Notes under the pieces: model-generated
Database searches by the model: none
Seen by the model: the letters and a program-made list of their open reading frames with translations, nothing else
What the model was told of the DNA's origin: nothing
Assembly: GCA_938743325.2 (NCBI GenBank)
Contig: OW568869.1
Coordinates: 806,001 to 870,000 of the forward strand
Length of the DNA: 64,000 bases
Reading direction: 5' to 3'
DNA from: Pycnococcus provasolii
Lineage: Eukaryota; Chlorophyta; Pseudoscourfieldiophyceae; Pseudoscourfieldiales; Pycnococcaceae
Translations under genes and position numbers: made by a program
In this document: positions 9,879-18,704 of the stretch, piece after piece
Layout of the letters: each line of letters begins with the position of its first letter
Position numbering within the stretch: the first letter of the stretch is position 1

Positions 9879-11372
9879 TCATCTCGTGTCGTGCTCCTGA
9901 AACAACAAGCACACGTTCGAGCCGCCAAACCCGCTCGCATTCGACAGAGCGACGCGCAAACGCGATCGGCCGTCTGCGCCGGAAGGCCAAGCGACGCCGT
10001 GCGAGCCGTGCGCACCCGCGTGCACAATCTCAAGGCCACCCTCCGATGCAATCTCGGAAATGCGCGGATCCACGACGTCCGTGTGAAGCGTGCTCGGAAC
10101 CACGCCGTGGTGCACCGCGAGCGCAGCGAGTGCCGCCTCAACCGCGCCAGCCGCACCGAGCAGATGGCCCGTCGCCGCCTTCGTCGCACCCACGTAGCAC
10201 GAGTTGTGTGCCGCATCAGGCGCCATGGCGGTCGCAAGCCCGCGCATTTCCGCAATATCGCCCGCAGGCGTTGACGTCGCGTGCGCGTTGATGTACCCGA
10301 CGTCGCGAGGCGCGAGCTTCGCATCCTTCAAGCACGCGCGAACGGCATTTGCGACACCGCGACCCTCCGGATCTGGCGCCGCCGCGTGGTGCGCATCCGC
10401 GGACATGCCAATGCCCGCCAGCTCGCAGTATATGGGCGCGCCGCGCTCGAGCGCATGCTCGAGCGATTCCAGCACGAGAACCGCCGCACCCTCCCCGAGA
10501 ACGAAGCCGCTGCGATCGGCGTGGAATGGACGGCAGGTTTCTGCGGCCGACTTGTCGCCACCGTCGTCGCTGTCATCTGCGCCACCCGCGAGAGCGCGCA
10601 TGCGCTGGAATCCGGAGATGGCCACCGCATCCGCGCAGGCGTCGGCACCACCGGCGAATGCGGCGTCGGCAAGACCCAGGCGGATCCACATCGCCGCCTC
10701 GGAGATAGCAGCCGCGCCGGCTGCGCACGCCGTTGCGGACGCGGCGAGCGGCCCAGCGGCGCCGTACCTCACGCTCACCGCGCTCGCCGCGGCGTTGGCG
10801 AGCACGCGAGGCACGAAGTGCGGCGAGACGCGGCGGTTGGACGCCGCGCCCAGCACAGCCATGGACGCGCCGTACGCGGCAACGTCCGCGACGCTCCCCA
10901 TGCCGCTTCCGATGGAGCACCCCAGCCGGGAGTCCGGCTCGCCGAGCCGTCCGTCAAGGTGCGCGTTTCTCGCCGCCTCCGCCGCCGCCAAGAGCGCGTA
11001 CGCCGTGAAGAGCGCGTGTCTTCGCGGGTCGACGCCGGCGCTCGCGAGTTGTCCCTCCGGTCCTGGGAACTGCGCGTTATGCTCCGTTCCACGCGGAACC
11101 ATCGCGGCGGTGACGTTCGCGGACTCTCCCCCGAGTGCCTGCGACATGAGCGAGCTTGTTGACGCGTCTTGTCCCGCCGCGAATCCGTGCGCGGCGTACG
11201 TGTCAACGAACTGCGGGACGGCGTGTCTCTTGATTCCTGACATGTTGGACGATTTGCCATCTTCATCCCCTTGAGGCACTTCCGTCAGTGCACGCCACAC
11301 CGCCCTGGTTGTGATTCCGAGCGGCGTGACGAGCCCAACGCCCGTGACGACGACGCGACGCAGAGCAGACAT
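9879..11372 (-). CDS. Beta-ketoacyl-ACP synthase (KAS II/FabF family, possibly mitochondrial)
   Basis: 497 residues from the ATG at 11372, which begins MSALRRVVVTGVGLVTPLG, the standard N-terminus of condensing enzymes. Catalytic residues are all visible: the nucleophile Cys in SATACAAGAAAI, the first His in INAHATSTPAGD, Lys and the second His in GATKAATGHLLGAAGAVEA, and the C-terminal LSNASGFGGSN loop. The enzyme extends acyl-ACP with malonyl-ACP in type II fatty-acid synthesis. There is no long plastid transit peptide; the thiolase fold starts almost at once, which fits a mitochondrial KAS (OXSM) or a mis-chosen start. Compared with FabF (~412 residues) it has an Ala/Gly-rich insertion and an acidic loop near GGADDSDDGGDKS. 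It shares a 188-bp divergent promoter with the PIH1-like gene. Confidence 0.9.
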   Translation of the reverse strand: MSALRRVVVTGVGLVTPLGITTRAVWRALTEVPQGDEDGKSSNMSGIKRHAVPQFVDTYAAHGFAAGQDASTSSLMSQALGGESANVTAAMVPRGTEHNAQFPGPEGQLASAGVDPRRHALFTAYALLAAAEAARNAHLDGRLGEPDSRLGCSIGSGMGSVADVAAYGASMAVLGAASNRRVSPHFVPRVLANAAASAVSVRYGAAGPLAASATACAAGAAAISEAAMWIRLGLADAAFAGGADACADAVAISGFQRMRALAGGADDSDDGGDKSAAETCRPFHADRSGFVLGEGAAVLVLESLEHALERGAPIYCELAGIGMSADAHHAAAPDPEGRGVANAVRACLKDAKLAPRDVGYINAHATSTPAGDIAEMRGLATAMAPDAAHNSCYVGATKAATGHLLGAAGAVEAALAALAVHHGVVPSTLHTDVVDPRISEIASEGGLEIVHAGAHGSHGVAWPSGADGRSRLRVALSNASGFGGSNVCLLFQEHDTR

Positions 11373-11414
11373 TATGACGAAGATCGAATGGGAAGAGAAA
11401 GAAAAAAGAGCAAA

Positions 11415-11432
11415 ACAAACCCCGAATTCGGA
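11415..11432. promoter_or_regulatory. AAACCCCGAAT motif in the KAS/PIH1-like divergent promoter
   Basis: The sequence ACAAACCCCGAATTCGG lies in the 188-bp gap between the two divergent start codons. The same AAACCCCGAAT core recurs near 24515 and six times at 51975-52075, also beside start codons. It is a candidate shared promoter element; this is inference from position only. Confidence 0.4.
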
Positions 11433-11560
11433 ACCCCCGAACAGAATTTCGCCCATCGATCGGTGCCTTGAGGAAGGAGCGTTGAATAACCTTTGACCTT
11501 GCACAACAACCGCTTCACCTGACCTGAATACCTACATAAGTAGCTCGATCGGGCCGGGCC

Positions 11561-12655
11561 ATGCCGCTCATCGAGGAGTTGCCCGAGTCTCCTTCGTCGT
11601 ATTATGGGGGGAACAACAATGTTGCCTCGCGAGATACGGCCAGTAAGGCGGCGGCCGAAGCTGCCAAAGCCAAAGGGTTCGACCTCGCACGCGCCTTAAA
11701 AGGGGCCGGATCGTCGTCGTCAAGTCGTTCGCGAAAAAACGGTGGACGTGGTGTGGAAGAGGAGGAGTCGGCGTGCCTCTCTCGCGGTGATGGCAAGTAC
11801 GAAAACGGCACGCACTTCACCAAGGTGCGCATGGCAAACGGTACCGAGGCGATGCAGATCGGACCGAACGCCTTCGCGACAGATGAGGCGGAGGAGACGA
11901 TGAAACAGCTCCAGGCGATGGGTGCGTTTGGAAACAAGGGTAAGGAAGGAGCGCAGCCGTCGGCGAAACCGAATACCGCAACTACAGCTATGCCAAAGGC
12001 CGGGCCTATGCCGCCACCGCCGGCGCCACAGCAAACACGAACAGCGGCAGCAAACCAGCAAAACAAGCCGGCGATGGGTCCCAGCGAAACGTCTTCGCCG
12101 TTCGACTTCCAAAAGATGGCGTCTTGGCTGCACGGTGAGCAGCAGGCGAACAAGTCGGATGTGGAAATCTCACAAGAGCGCGTACGTGCGCTCGACGACC
12201 AGCTCGACGACACGGAGAACTCGAGAGGAGGAGGGAGCACGTTCGCGCTCGGGACGCTCACACCAGACTTCGAGGTGTCGCGCGACGACGCGGCGCGAAC
12301 GCTCACAGTCGAGGTGGTCATGCCGAACGCAAGCGGGCCGGCGGACGTTGATCTCGACGTTACGAAAGACGAGCTGAGAATTACGCCCGCCGCAAGTGCG
12401 CCGCGCGACGCGCGATACCGTCTGAAGGCGAAGTTGCCGGCAAAGGTAGTTCCCGACTCTGCTCGCGCAAAGTGGGTCAAGTCGAAGAAGAAACTCAAAA
12501 TAACGCTTGCTCTGTTGGCGTCGGCGCCGCCGCCAACAACGGCAAAAACAACGAAGCCGGCAGTTCCAGCGCCTCTCAGCAAGGCGGAGGCTCTGCGAGG
12601 GAGAGGTGTCGTTGACTACGCTAAATTCGACGCCATCGATCCCGACTGCGATTGA
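11561..12655 (+). CDS. PIH1-type protein with C-terminal CS-like domain
   Basis: 364 residues, single exon, ATG at 11561. The first ~130 residues are Ala/Ser-rich with a short conserved-looking block YENGTHFTKVRMANGTEAMQ. Residues ~130-170 are Pro/Ala/Gln linker. From ~225 to ~320 a beta-rich domain appears (TPDFEVSRDDAARTLTVEVV, VDLDVTKDELRITPA, YRLKAKLPAKVVPDSARAKW, KKKLKITLALL), which matches the CS/PIH1-CTD fold that binds HSP90 co-chaperone partners. PIH1 proteins act in R2TP-type assembly of snoRNPs, PIKKs and, in flagellates, axonemal dyneins. No clear N-terminal PIH domain is seen, so the exact subfamily is uncertain. Confidence 0.6.
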   Translation: MPLIEELPESPSSYYGGNNNVASRDTASKAAAEAAKAKGFDLARALKGAGSSSSSRSRKNGGRGVEEEESACLSRGDGKYENGTHFTKVRMANGTEAMQIGPNAFATDEAEETMKQLQAMGAFGNKGKEGAQPSAKPNTATTAMPKAGPMPPPPAPQQTRTAAANQQNKPAMGPSETSSPFDFQKMASWLHGEQQANKSDVEISQERVRALDDQLDDTENSRGGGSTFALGTLTPDFEVSRDDAARTLTVEVVMPNASGPADVDLDVTKDELRITPAASAPRDARYRLKAKLPAKVVPDSARAKWVKSKKKLKITLALLASAPPPTTAKTTKPAVPAPLSKAEALRGRGVVDYAKFDAIDPDCD

Positions 12656-12760
12656 TGATAATGTAATTAAAAACAGAAATTTGACTGAAAAATCAACCTT
12701 CTTATTATGGATAGCGTCAACGCATCAGTATATTGTCGAAAGCTTTAGTTACTTCGGTTC

Positions 12761-15232
12761 TTACTGAGTAAAACTATTTGCCGGTTTCGGTTCCTCAAAC
12801 TCGTCATCAATGTCGGACTCCGACGTTCCCGTCTCATCTGAGTCGTATTCGTCACCGTCAATCAACTCGCCATCCTCCTCCACGTCGCTAACGTCGTCGT
12901 CGTCGTCGTCGTCGTTACGTGCCGCCGGCTGGCTTGCTGGCACGTCCGCGTTCGACGATGTTGCGGTTGCATTGGCGTCGTCGCCGCCAGCGTTCGATCC
13001 CTTGAACCCAATCTCCTTGACGAGCTTACCCGGTTGTTCATCCGCCGATGGCCGCTTGCTCACGCGCATGACGAATGGCTGCACGACGTCGCAGCCGATG
13101 TACGTGTCGCTGAGCAGGAAAATGCAGAAGTCGTGCTTTCCATCCCTTGGTGCTTGCATACGCAGCTTCGTCTCCTGCCCAGGAACACTTAGCCACGCCT
13201 CACGTGCATCCACCGTCTTGGGTGGGTTCGTCGCGATATTCACGTGCGGTCCCATCGAAGTCTCCAGCACTTCGTTCGCCGTGGCAACACTCGAGTTCTC
13301 CGTGCGCTTCATGTGAAGCTTCGTCGCCAGGTAGCCCAGATCCTCCGCGTTCGTAAGTCGAACGCGCGTCGACGCAATTACCGCGTTCATCTTCGGGTCA
13401 GCGACGATGAGCATCCACCCCTCCTCCTTCTCGTTCGGATAGTGTGGCGTGAGTGCCGCCACAGGATCGCCGAGCGACGCGATCTGGTCACCCTCCTCGT
13501 CGAACTTCGTCTTGACGCGCGACTTGCGCAGCAGCTCCTCCTCCATGGCGCTGGCATCCGCGCCGCCCTTCGCCACCTCGTCGCGCGCCTTGGCCATCAT
13601 GCCGGCGCGCGTGAGCAGGCACTTGACGCGAATCTCCATGAGATCATCTGGGCAAACTTCCGACTCGCCGGGCGTCTCGCACAACACCGTGCACATGACG
13701 GACGGCAGCGTGTCGAGCATGAGGGACGATTCGGTGGCATCCTCCGTGCTCACCCCACCCTTGGCAAGAAGGTCGACCCGACTCTCGAGCGACGAGGAGC
13801 GCAGCATGTTCATGAGCGAGGACGCATCCTTCGCCTTTGCGACTCGGCTTATCTTCTTCACCGCGTCGGCGTCGACGCCGGGCATCTGCAAGATGGACGA
13901 GATGTCGGACGGGGCTGCCTTCCCATTCGCGAGAATCTTGCGAGCGGAGATTGGGACCGCCTGCACGATGCTCTGGCTCAGGTAGATGACGTTGAGGCTC
14001 GGCTCGAGCCAGCCCATGCTAAGAGGGCGCTTCGGCATGAGCGAAACCTTCAGGAGCTCGTCAATTAGGCTCGGGCAGTGTCCCAGGAACGTGGCGTAAT
14101 CCTTCTTGAGCTCCTGCGGAATCTCGTCAACCTGACGGTCCATGTGAGCGAGCAGCAGCATGTGCGCCTTGACGAGCGGCGTCTTGCGCCCGAAAAACTT
14201 CTTCACCTTGTCCTTGTCCTTGCCGTCGGAGATGTGGTTGCGCACTAACTTGGCCAGCTCCTCCATCGGCTTCTCCTGTATAGGCGGAACGGGCATCTCC
14301 ATCACCTCTTTGCAGATGACGAGCGTCTCCGGCATCTTGCTCAGAGCCATGGAAGGCTTGATGAAGTGGCTGTACCAGTACAGCGTCTCCTGATTGACGT
14401 TCGACGTCGTGTACTTGCGGCTGCTGAGGAGGTAGCAAATGGCGATGATACCCGGTATGATGACGCCAAATCCCATGAGCGCAGCCAGCACGAGAGGCGC
14501 CATGGTACCCTTCTCGAAGATGAAGTTGGGAAGCGCGATGCCGACGTCCATGGGCTGCTGCCCGTCGGGGTGCCCGTACTTCTTGAGGTTCTCGCGTGCG
14601 ACTGGGTCCGTGAGCGCCTTGTACGCGTTGCTGATTTGCAGGAACCTCTCCGCGCACTCTTCAGTGGTCATGTCCGGGTTGCGGTCGAGACACTTGTCTG
14701 GGTGGAACGAGAGAGACAGCGTTCGGTACGCCTTTTTGATTTGCCGCGTCGACGCGTCAGGCTCGAGTTCGAGGATCGACGTCGGGTCGAACACCTTCGC
14801 GCCGGTGTGCGTGATGTGGCTGACGTAGACGTACAGTCCGATGAAGATGGCCCACAGCGCGACGAACACGACGTTGCTCGTTGTGGATGACGACGTTGCT
14901 GGCGTAATTTTCTTGTTCGTTTGTGCCTTTTTGTCTTTGTCTGACCACGACGACGCCGATCTGTGCGAAGCGTTGAGGTTGCACAGTTTCACGATGGACC
15001 ATGGAAAGATTATGCACGCGACGATTGCGATGACGAACACGGGGAAGAGCGGCGCGGCATCTCCTGGTGACTTGGCCTGTTCGGTCTTTTCGTCTTTCTC
15101 CTGTCCCATGAACGACGCACGTTTCGCCGCGGCATCGACGCAAGGCAAGTCGAACATTACGACTGACAATGAAAGCATGGAACACCATGAAAGAATGACG
15201 CAGAAGGAACCTTGAAGCGCCGAAAACGCCAT
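12761..15232 (-). CDS. SEC63: SEC63 / ERdj2 protein-translocation J protein
   Basis: 823 residues from the ATG at 15232. An N-terminal signal-like helix is followed by two membrane segments (PVFVIAIVACIIFPWSIVKL and VVFVALWAIFIGLYVYV), then a lumenal J domain with ILELEPDASTRQIKKAYRTL and the HPD tripeptide in SFHPDKCLD. A third membrane segment (VLAALMGFGVIIPGIIAICY) precedes two Sec63/Brl-type helical and Ig-like regions. The C-terminus is strongly acidic (DDDDDDDVSDVEEDGEL), where SEC63 contacts SEC62 in yeast and animals. The protein recruits BiP to the Sec61 channel for post-translational import into the ER. Length and domain order fit the family. It is convergent with the PIH1-like gene (105 bp) and divergent from HISN3. 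Confidence 0.93.
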   Translation of the reverse strand: MAFSALQGSFCVILSWCSMLSLSVVMFDLPCVDAAAKRASFMGQEKDEKTEQAKSPGDAAPLFPVFVIAIVACIIFPWSIVKLCNLNASHRSASSWSDKDKKAQTNKKITPATSSSTTSNVVFVALWAIFIGLYVYVSHITHTGAKVFDPTSILELEPDASTRQIKKAYRTLSLSFHPDKCLDRNPDMTTEECAERFLQISNAYKALTDPVARENLKKYGHPDGQQPMDVGIALPNFIFEKGTMAPLVLAALMGFGVIIPGIIAICYLLSSRKYTTSNVNQETLYWYSHFIKPSMALSKMPETLVICKEVMEMPVPPIQEKPMEELAKLVRNHISDGKDKDKVKKFFGRKTPLVKAHMLLLAHMDRQVDEIPQELKKDYATFLGHCPSLIDELLKVSLMPKRPLSMGWLEPSLNVIYLSQSIVQAVPISARKILANGKAAPSDISSILQMPGVDADAVKKISRVAKAKDASSLMNMLRSSSLESRVDLLAKGGVSTEDATESSLMLDTLPSVMCTVLCETPGESEVCPDDLMEIRVKCLLTRAGMMAKARDEVAKGGADASAMEEELLRKSRVKTKFDEEGDQIASLGDPVAALTPHYPNEKEEGWMLIVADPKMNAVIASTRVRLTNAEDLGYLATKLHMKRTENSSVATANEVLETSMGPHVNIATNPPKTVDAREAWLSVPGQETKLRMQAPRDGKHDFCIFLLSDTYIGCDVVQPFVMRVSKRPSADEQPGKLVKEIGFKGSNAGGDDANATATSSNADVPASQPAARNDDDDDDDVSDVEEDGELIDGDEYDSDETGTSESDIDDEFEEPKPANSFTQ

Positions 15233-15494
15233 TGCGCTCCTGGGAGATCGCGCGTGGAACCAAACAAAACGGGCGGAGGAGGCGGAGGGGAATGAAGAAT
15301 GAAGCCGAAGGGAATCGAAGCAGGCAGCCGCCAACACAGGGACCAAAGTCCCAGGGGGAGGCTCGTTTCCCAGGGTTTAGGGATGGATCCCCAAAAATGC
15401 TTTTTTCCCTACAATAGAGCGGTCTTCATTCGGAATTCGGATTCTTCCGGATCCCTCGAGGGAAGAAAGTTTGGCTTTGGATTTTGGGGTTTGG

Positions 15495-15565
15495 ATTCGG
15501 ACTTTCGGGGTTAGGGTTTTGTGGGTTAGGGTTTTGTGGGTTAGGGTTACGTTTCGGGTTACGTT
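15495..15565. promoter_or_regulatory. Triple telo-box repeat between SEC63 and HISN3
   Basis: GGTTAGGGTTTTGTG is repeated, giving three TTAGGG cores at 15511, 15525 and 15541 (each flanked by TTTTGTGGG), followed by GTTACGTTTCGGGTTACGTTTCG. The site lies 60-120 bp upstream of the HISN3 ATG and ~270 bp from the SEC63 ATG. It is a candidate bidirectional promoter element and is far too short and internal to be a telomere. Confidence 0.5.
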
Positions 15566-15618
15566 TCGTGTATGCTGGGATTCCTTTTTGGACTTATTTT
15601 GTTTTGATTAGATCAGAT

Positions 15619-16611
15619 ATGGCGGCGGCGGCGTCCATCTCGTCGTCTTCTTCGTTCACCCTTCGCGCTGACAAACACGTACACTTTAGTCATCACAGGA
15701 GGTGCTCCTACAGGAAACCGTCGAGAAGGCGTCATGTCTCAGCAGCAGCAGCAGCGTCTTCTTCGTCTTCTTCTTTGTCGTCGTTCCGCCCTTGCATCGA
15801 CATACACGGGGGCAAGGTGAAGCAGATCGTGGGCGCATCACTACAGGACAACGACGCAACAGCGACGCTGGAAAACTTTAGCACGGACGATAAACCGTCG
15901 ACATTCGCGACGAAGTACCGCGACGACCAACTGCCGGGAGGACACGTCATCATGCTCGGCAAATCGCAGGAAAACGCCGATGCGGCGCGTGACGCGCTCG
16001 TGGCGTTCCCAGGAGGCTTGCACGTGGGAGGGGGCATCACTGACGAGTCAGCCGCGGAGTGGATCGAGGCGGGAGCGAGCCACGTCATCGTCACCAGCTA
16101 CGCCTTCACAGATGGCATGATCGACTTGGATAAGCTCGCGAGGCTGAGAGATGCAGTGGGCAAAGAGCGCGTCGTCATCGACCTCTCGTGCAAGCGCGTG
16201 CCTTCGTCAGACGCGACGACGACGTCGGAGTCGTCGGAGTCGTCACTGGACGATGCGAGCAACCCGTACTGCGTGTGCATAGACCGATGGCAAACCGTCA
16301 CTGACGTGCGTCCCTTCTTCGACGACTGGCTCGCCAGACTTGCGGAGTACTGCGACGAGTTTCTCGTGCACGCCGTCGCGAACGAGGGCCTGCGCGGTGG
16401 CATCGACGAGGACCTTGTGCGCCTTCTCGCCGCCACCAGCCCGATCCCCGTCACGTACGCCGGCGGTGTGCGCGACGTGTCGGACCTCGAGCGGTTCTAC
16501 GAAGTGTGCGAGGGCAAGGTGGACGTTACCGTGGGCAGTGCGCTCGATATCTTCGGGGGCGAGCTCAAGTACGACGACGTCGTCGACTGGCACAAGCGCC
16601 TGCGGATGTAA
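15619..16611 (+). CDS. HISN3: Phosphoribosylformimino-AICAR ribotide isomerase, plastid (HISN3, HisA-type)
   Basis: 330 residues from the ATG at 15619. Residues 1-57 are Ser/Ala/Arg-rich with no acidic residue before the body, typical of a plastid transit peptide. The (beta/alpha)8 body opens with FRPCIDIHGGKVKQIVG, where the first catalytic Asp sits. HVGGGITDESAAEWIEAGAS and VTYAGGVRDVSDLERF form the two phosphate-binding ends, and HAVANEGLRGGIDEDL holds the second half. This is the eukaryotic (HIS6/HISN3) form of the enzyme. It carries out the fourth step of histidine synthesis, an Amadori isomerisation. The 3' end lies only 37 bp from the convergent CSL4 gene. Confidence 0.93.
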   Translation: MAAAASISSSSSFTLRADKHVHFSHHRRCSYRKPSRRRHVSAAAAASSSSSSLSSFRPCIDIHGGKVKQIVGASLQDNDATATLENFSTDDKPSTFATKYRDDQLPGGHVIMLGKSQENADAARDALVAFPGGLHVGGGITDESAAEWIEAGASHVIVTSYAFTDGMIDLDKLARLRDAVGKERVVIDLSCKRVPSSDATTTSESSESSLDDASNPYCVCIDRWQTVTDVRPFFDDWLARLAEYCDEFLVHAVANEGLRGGIDEDLVRLLAATSPIPVTYAGGVRDVSDLERFYEVCEGKVDVTVGSALDIFGGELKYDDVVDWHKRLRM

Positions 16612-16648
16612 TTTCAATCTTTATTTTACAACAACGAAACGAAGGATG

Positions 16649-17137
16649 TCATCTGTCCGCGTCCATGAAGTCGTCCCATGTCCACGTTTCCGTTTGGCTC
16701 GCACGCCTTGTCGTTTTTTCGCCCGTCACAGGGTGGCGAAACGTCGCCTTGCCCTTAGCGTCCGGCGCCTTGATTAGCTCCGCATCATCAGCCGCGTACA
16801 CGACGCCATGTCTCGGCTCAGGTGCATATATGAAGTACGCACCTCCATCACCCACGCTCATCACCTGCGCGCGCACGACGTCGCCAACTCGCACGAACGA
16901 CGCGACGTCCTCGGTGTCATCCACCGCCTCGCCTCGCAGCGCCATGTCTGGCGTGCGCCAAACCGCCTCGAGCGTCGTGGACGGGAGCGGCGTGCTGTCC
17001 ACCACCTTGATGAGCACCGTCGCCGCTTGGCGCGTGATGCGCACGACAAGTCCGTACACCTCGCTACCTACACGAGGTACGGGCAGGCGCGGAGACGGGC
17101 GCGACCACCACGACTTCTTCTTCTTCGTGTCCGCCAT
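16649..17137 (-). CDS. CSL4: Exosome cap subunit CSL4 (EXOSC1), short form
   Basis: 162 residues from the ATG at 17137. After a Lys/Ser/Trp-rich start, an S1-type domain runs through VPRVGSEVYGLVVRITRQAA, VDDTEDVASFVRVGDVVRAQ and VMSVGDGGAYFIYAPEPRHG. The C-terminal HPVTGEKTTRRASQ resembles the end of CSL4, although the zinc-ribbon cysteines of archaeal Csl4 are absent. CSL4 sits on the RNA-entry cap of the nuclear and cytoplasmic exosome. The usual N-terminal beta-barrel appears shortened: the S1 domain begins at about residue 19, whereas plant and animal CSL4 proteins are near 190 residues. An unseen 5' exon could restore the missing part. Confidence 0.75.
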   Translation of the reverse strand: MADTKKKKSWWSRPSPRLPVPRVGSEVYGLVVRITRQAATVLIKVVDSTPLPSTTLEAVWRTPDMALRGEAVDDTEDVASFVRVGDVVRAQVMSVGDGGAYFIYAPEPRHGVVYAADDAELIKAPDAKGKATFRHPVTGEKTTRRASQTETWTWDDFMDADR

Positions 17138-17294
17138 CGTCGGCAAACGGAAAGAAAAAGTGCGCCGCCAAAATCTGGATGGCACAGGGCGGAGTGGAAC
17201 AGAACCAGGTAACAGAACCCCGAACTCGGAAATCCAATGGGGTTGGGAACTTGGTATTGGATAAAGGTGGATAGGGTGGTAGGGTGGTAGAACT

Positions 17295-18548
17295 TTACTT
17301 CTCCTCCTTCGCCTTCTCCTCCTGGCTCAGCGTCCGCCACTTCTCGAGCGTCTCCAGCGCCTTGCCGCTTTCCTGCACCTCGCGAACGAGCGCGACGCCC
17401 TCGAGCGGGCTGGACACGGGGCTATTCTCCGCCATCGCGACCGCAAATCCGGCGTTGAAGATGAGCGCCTCCGCCACGGGACCCTTCTCACCGCCGAACG
17501 CGTCCTGAAGCATGCGCGCGTTCAGCTCGCGCTCTCCGCCGACGAGGTCCTCAATCGTACACTTTTTAATGTCGTAGTCCTCCGGGCGGACTGTGTACTC
17601 CTTAATGCTATCGGCGCCGTTAATCTCCACCACAGTTGCGTCGCAGACAGGAGTGAGCTCGTCGATGCCCCCGGCGTTCACGACCACGCACTTGCTCGCA
17701 CCGAGGTTGGCGAGCGAGTCCGCCATGAGGCGCATCACGGTGGTGTCCCACACACCAATCACGCCGCGCTGGCAGCCGGACGGGTTGAGCATTGGCCCAA
17801 TCATGTTGAATGCCGTGCGCAGTCCGAGCGCCTTGCGCACGGGTGCGACGTGCTTGAACGCGGGATGGTACACTGGCGCGAACATGAATCCGACTCCAGC
17901 CTCTTCGACGCACCGCGCGACGCCCGCGGGTCCTAGCTCCGCGGCGATGCCCATCGCCTCGATGACATCTGCGGAGCCGCACTTGGAGCTGACGCTTCGT
18001 CCTCCGTGCTTGGCCACCTTGACGCCCGCGGCGGCTGTGAGCACCGTCGCTCCGGTTGATATGTTCACTGTGCTCATGCCGTCTCCTCCCGTTCCGACGA
18101 TGTCGACGACGTCTGTGGAGATGAGCGGTACCTTGAGGCTGTGCTTCGAGATGGCACGCACGAGTCCCGCCACCTCGTCGGCGGTCTCCCCCTTTGCACG
18201 CATCAGCACCATGAAGGCGGCTGTACTTTCAGGCGACGGATTCGCGATGAGATCCTCGAGTGCCGCTTCTGCGTCAGCGCTGGATAGGTCGTTTCCGAGC
18301 AGGAGTTCCTCGAGTGCGTCTTGGATGGCGGCACAAGGAATCAAGGCGTTGTGTCTCCTCGCGCTCGCGCTCGAGCTCGAGCTACTCCAGTTCTGTCTCC
18401 TCGACGACGAGGACAAGGTGCGCAAAACCGAAGGTGGTGTGGTGCTGCTTCCGCTTTTAGTATGACCACGAAGACGAGGAGCACCACGCACGCGCACAGC
18501 CGACGCCGACGACGCCGACGCCGACGACACGAACGTAAGCGCTGGCAT
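17295..18548 (-). CDS. PAT1: Anthranilate phosphoribosyltransferase, plastid (TrpD type)
   Basis: 417 residues from the ATG at 18548. The first ~75 residues are Ser/Ala/Arg-rich and look like a plastid transit peptide. The catalytic core shows VDIVGTGGDGMSTVNISTGA (PRPP/Mg site), KVAKHGGRSVSSKCGSADVI (anthranilate/PRPP site), and MFAPVYHPAFKHVAPVRKALG with LRTAFNMIGPMLNPSG. It transfers phosphoribose from PRPP to anthranilate in tryptophan synthesis. Together with HISN3, 680 bp away, it gives two PRPP-derived amino-acid pathway enzymes close together; I regard that as coincidence. The start at 18548 is favoured over the one at 18584, which is also ATG-like in frame. Confidence 0.94.
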   Translation of the reverse strand: MPALTFVSSASASSASAVRVRGAPRLRGHTKSGSSTTPPSVLRTLSSSSRRQNWSSSSSSASARRHNALIPCAAIQDALEELLLGNDLSSADAEAALEDLIANPSPESTAAFMVLMRAKGETADEVAGLVRAISKHSLKVPLISTDVVDIVGTGGDGMSTVNISTGATVLTAAAGVKVAKHGGRSVSSKCGSADVIEAMGIAAELGPAGVARCVEEAGVGFMFAPVYHPAFKHVAPVRKALGLRTAFNMIGPMLNPSGCQRGVIGVWDTTVMRLMADSLANLGASKCVVVNAGGIDELTPVCDATVVEINGADSIKEYTVRPEDYDIKKCTIEDLVGGERELNARMLQDAFGGEKGPVAEALIFNAGFAVAMAENSPVSSPLEGVALVREVQESGKALETLEKWRTLSQEEKAKEEK

Positions 18549-18704
18549 GTTCAAGAAGGATATCGTAAAGACAACCCTATCCAAAGAATAATCTCCCCGA
18601 AGAATTCAATTAGGGGTTCCAGAGAAGAGCAGAAGTTGGGATTCATTTAGGGGTTAGTCAGGCCCGAAAATTCATCGCCCTCCGCCTTCGTCATCCTTCG
18701 GCTC

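Noticed and set aside
10204-11274. 356-codon plus-strand ORF opposite the KAS gene
   Set aside because: Ala/Pro/Ser-rich antisense shadow; the catalytic motifs are all on the minus strand.
15495-15565. Chromosome end or interstitial telomere
   Set aside because: Only three imperfect cores in a promoter position, with different spacer bases, so it is a promoter motif.
12761-16649. Operon-like grouping of His and Trp genes with exosome CSL4
   Set aside because: Genes are on different strands with separate promoters; proximity looks accidental in a compact genome.
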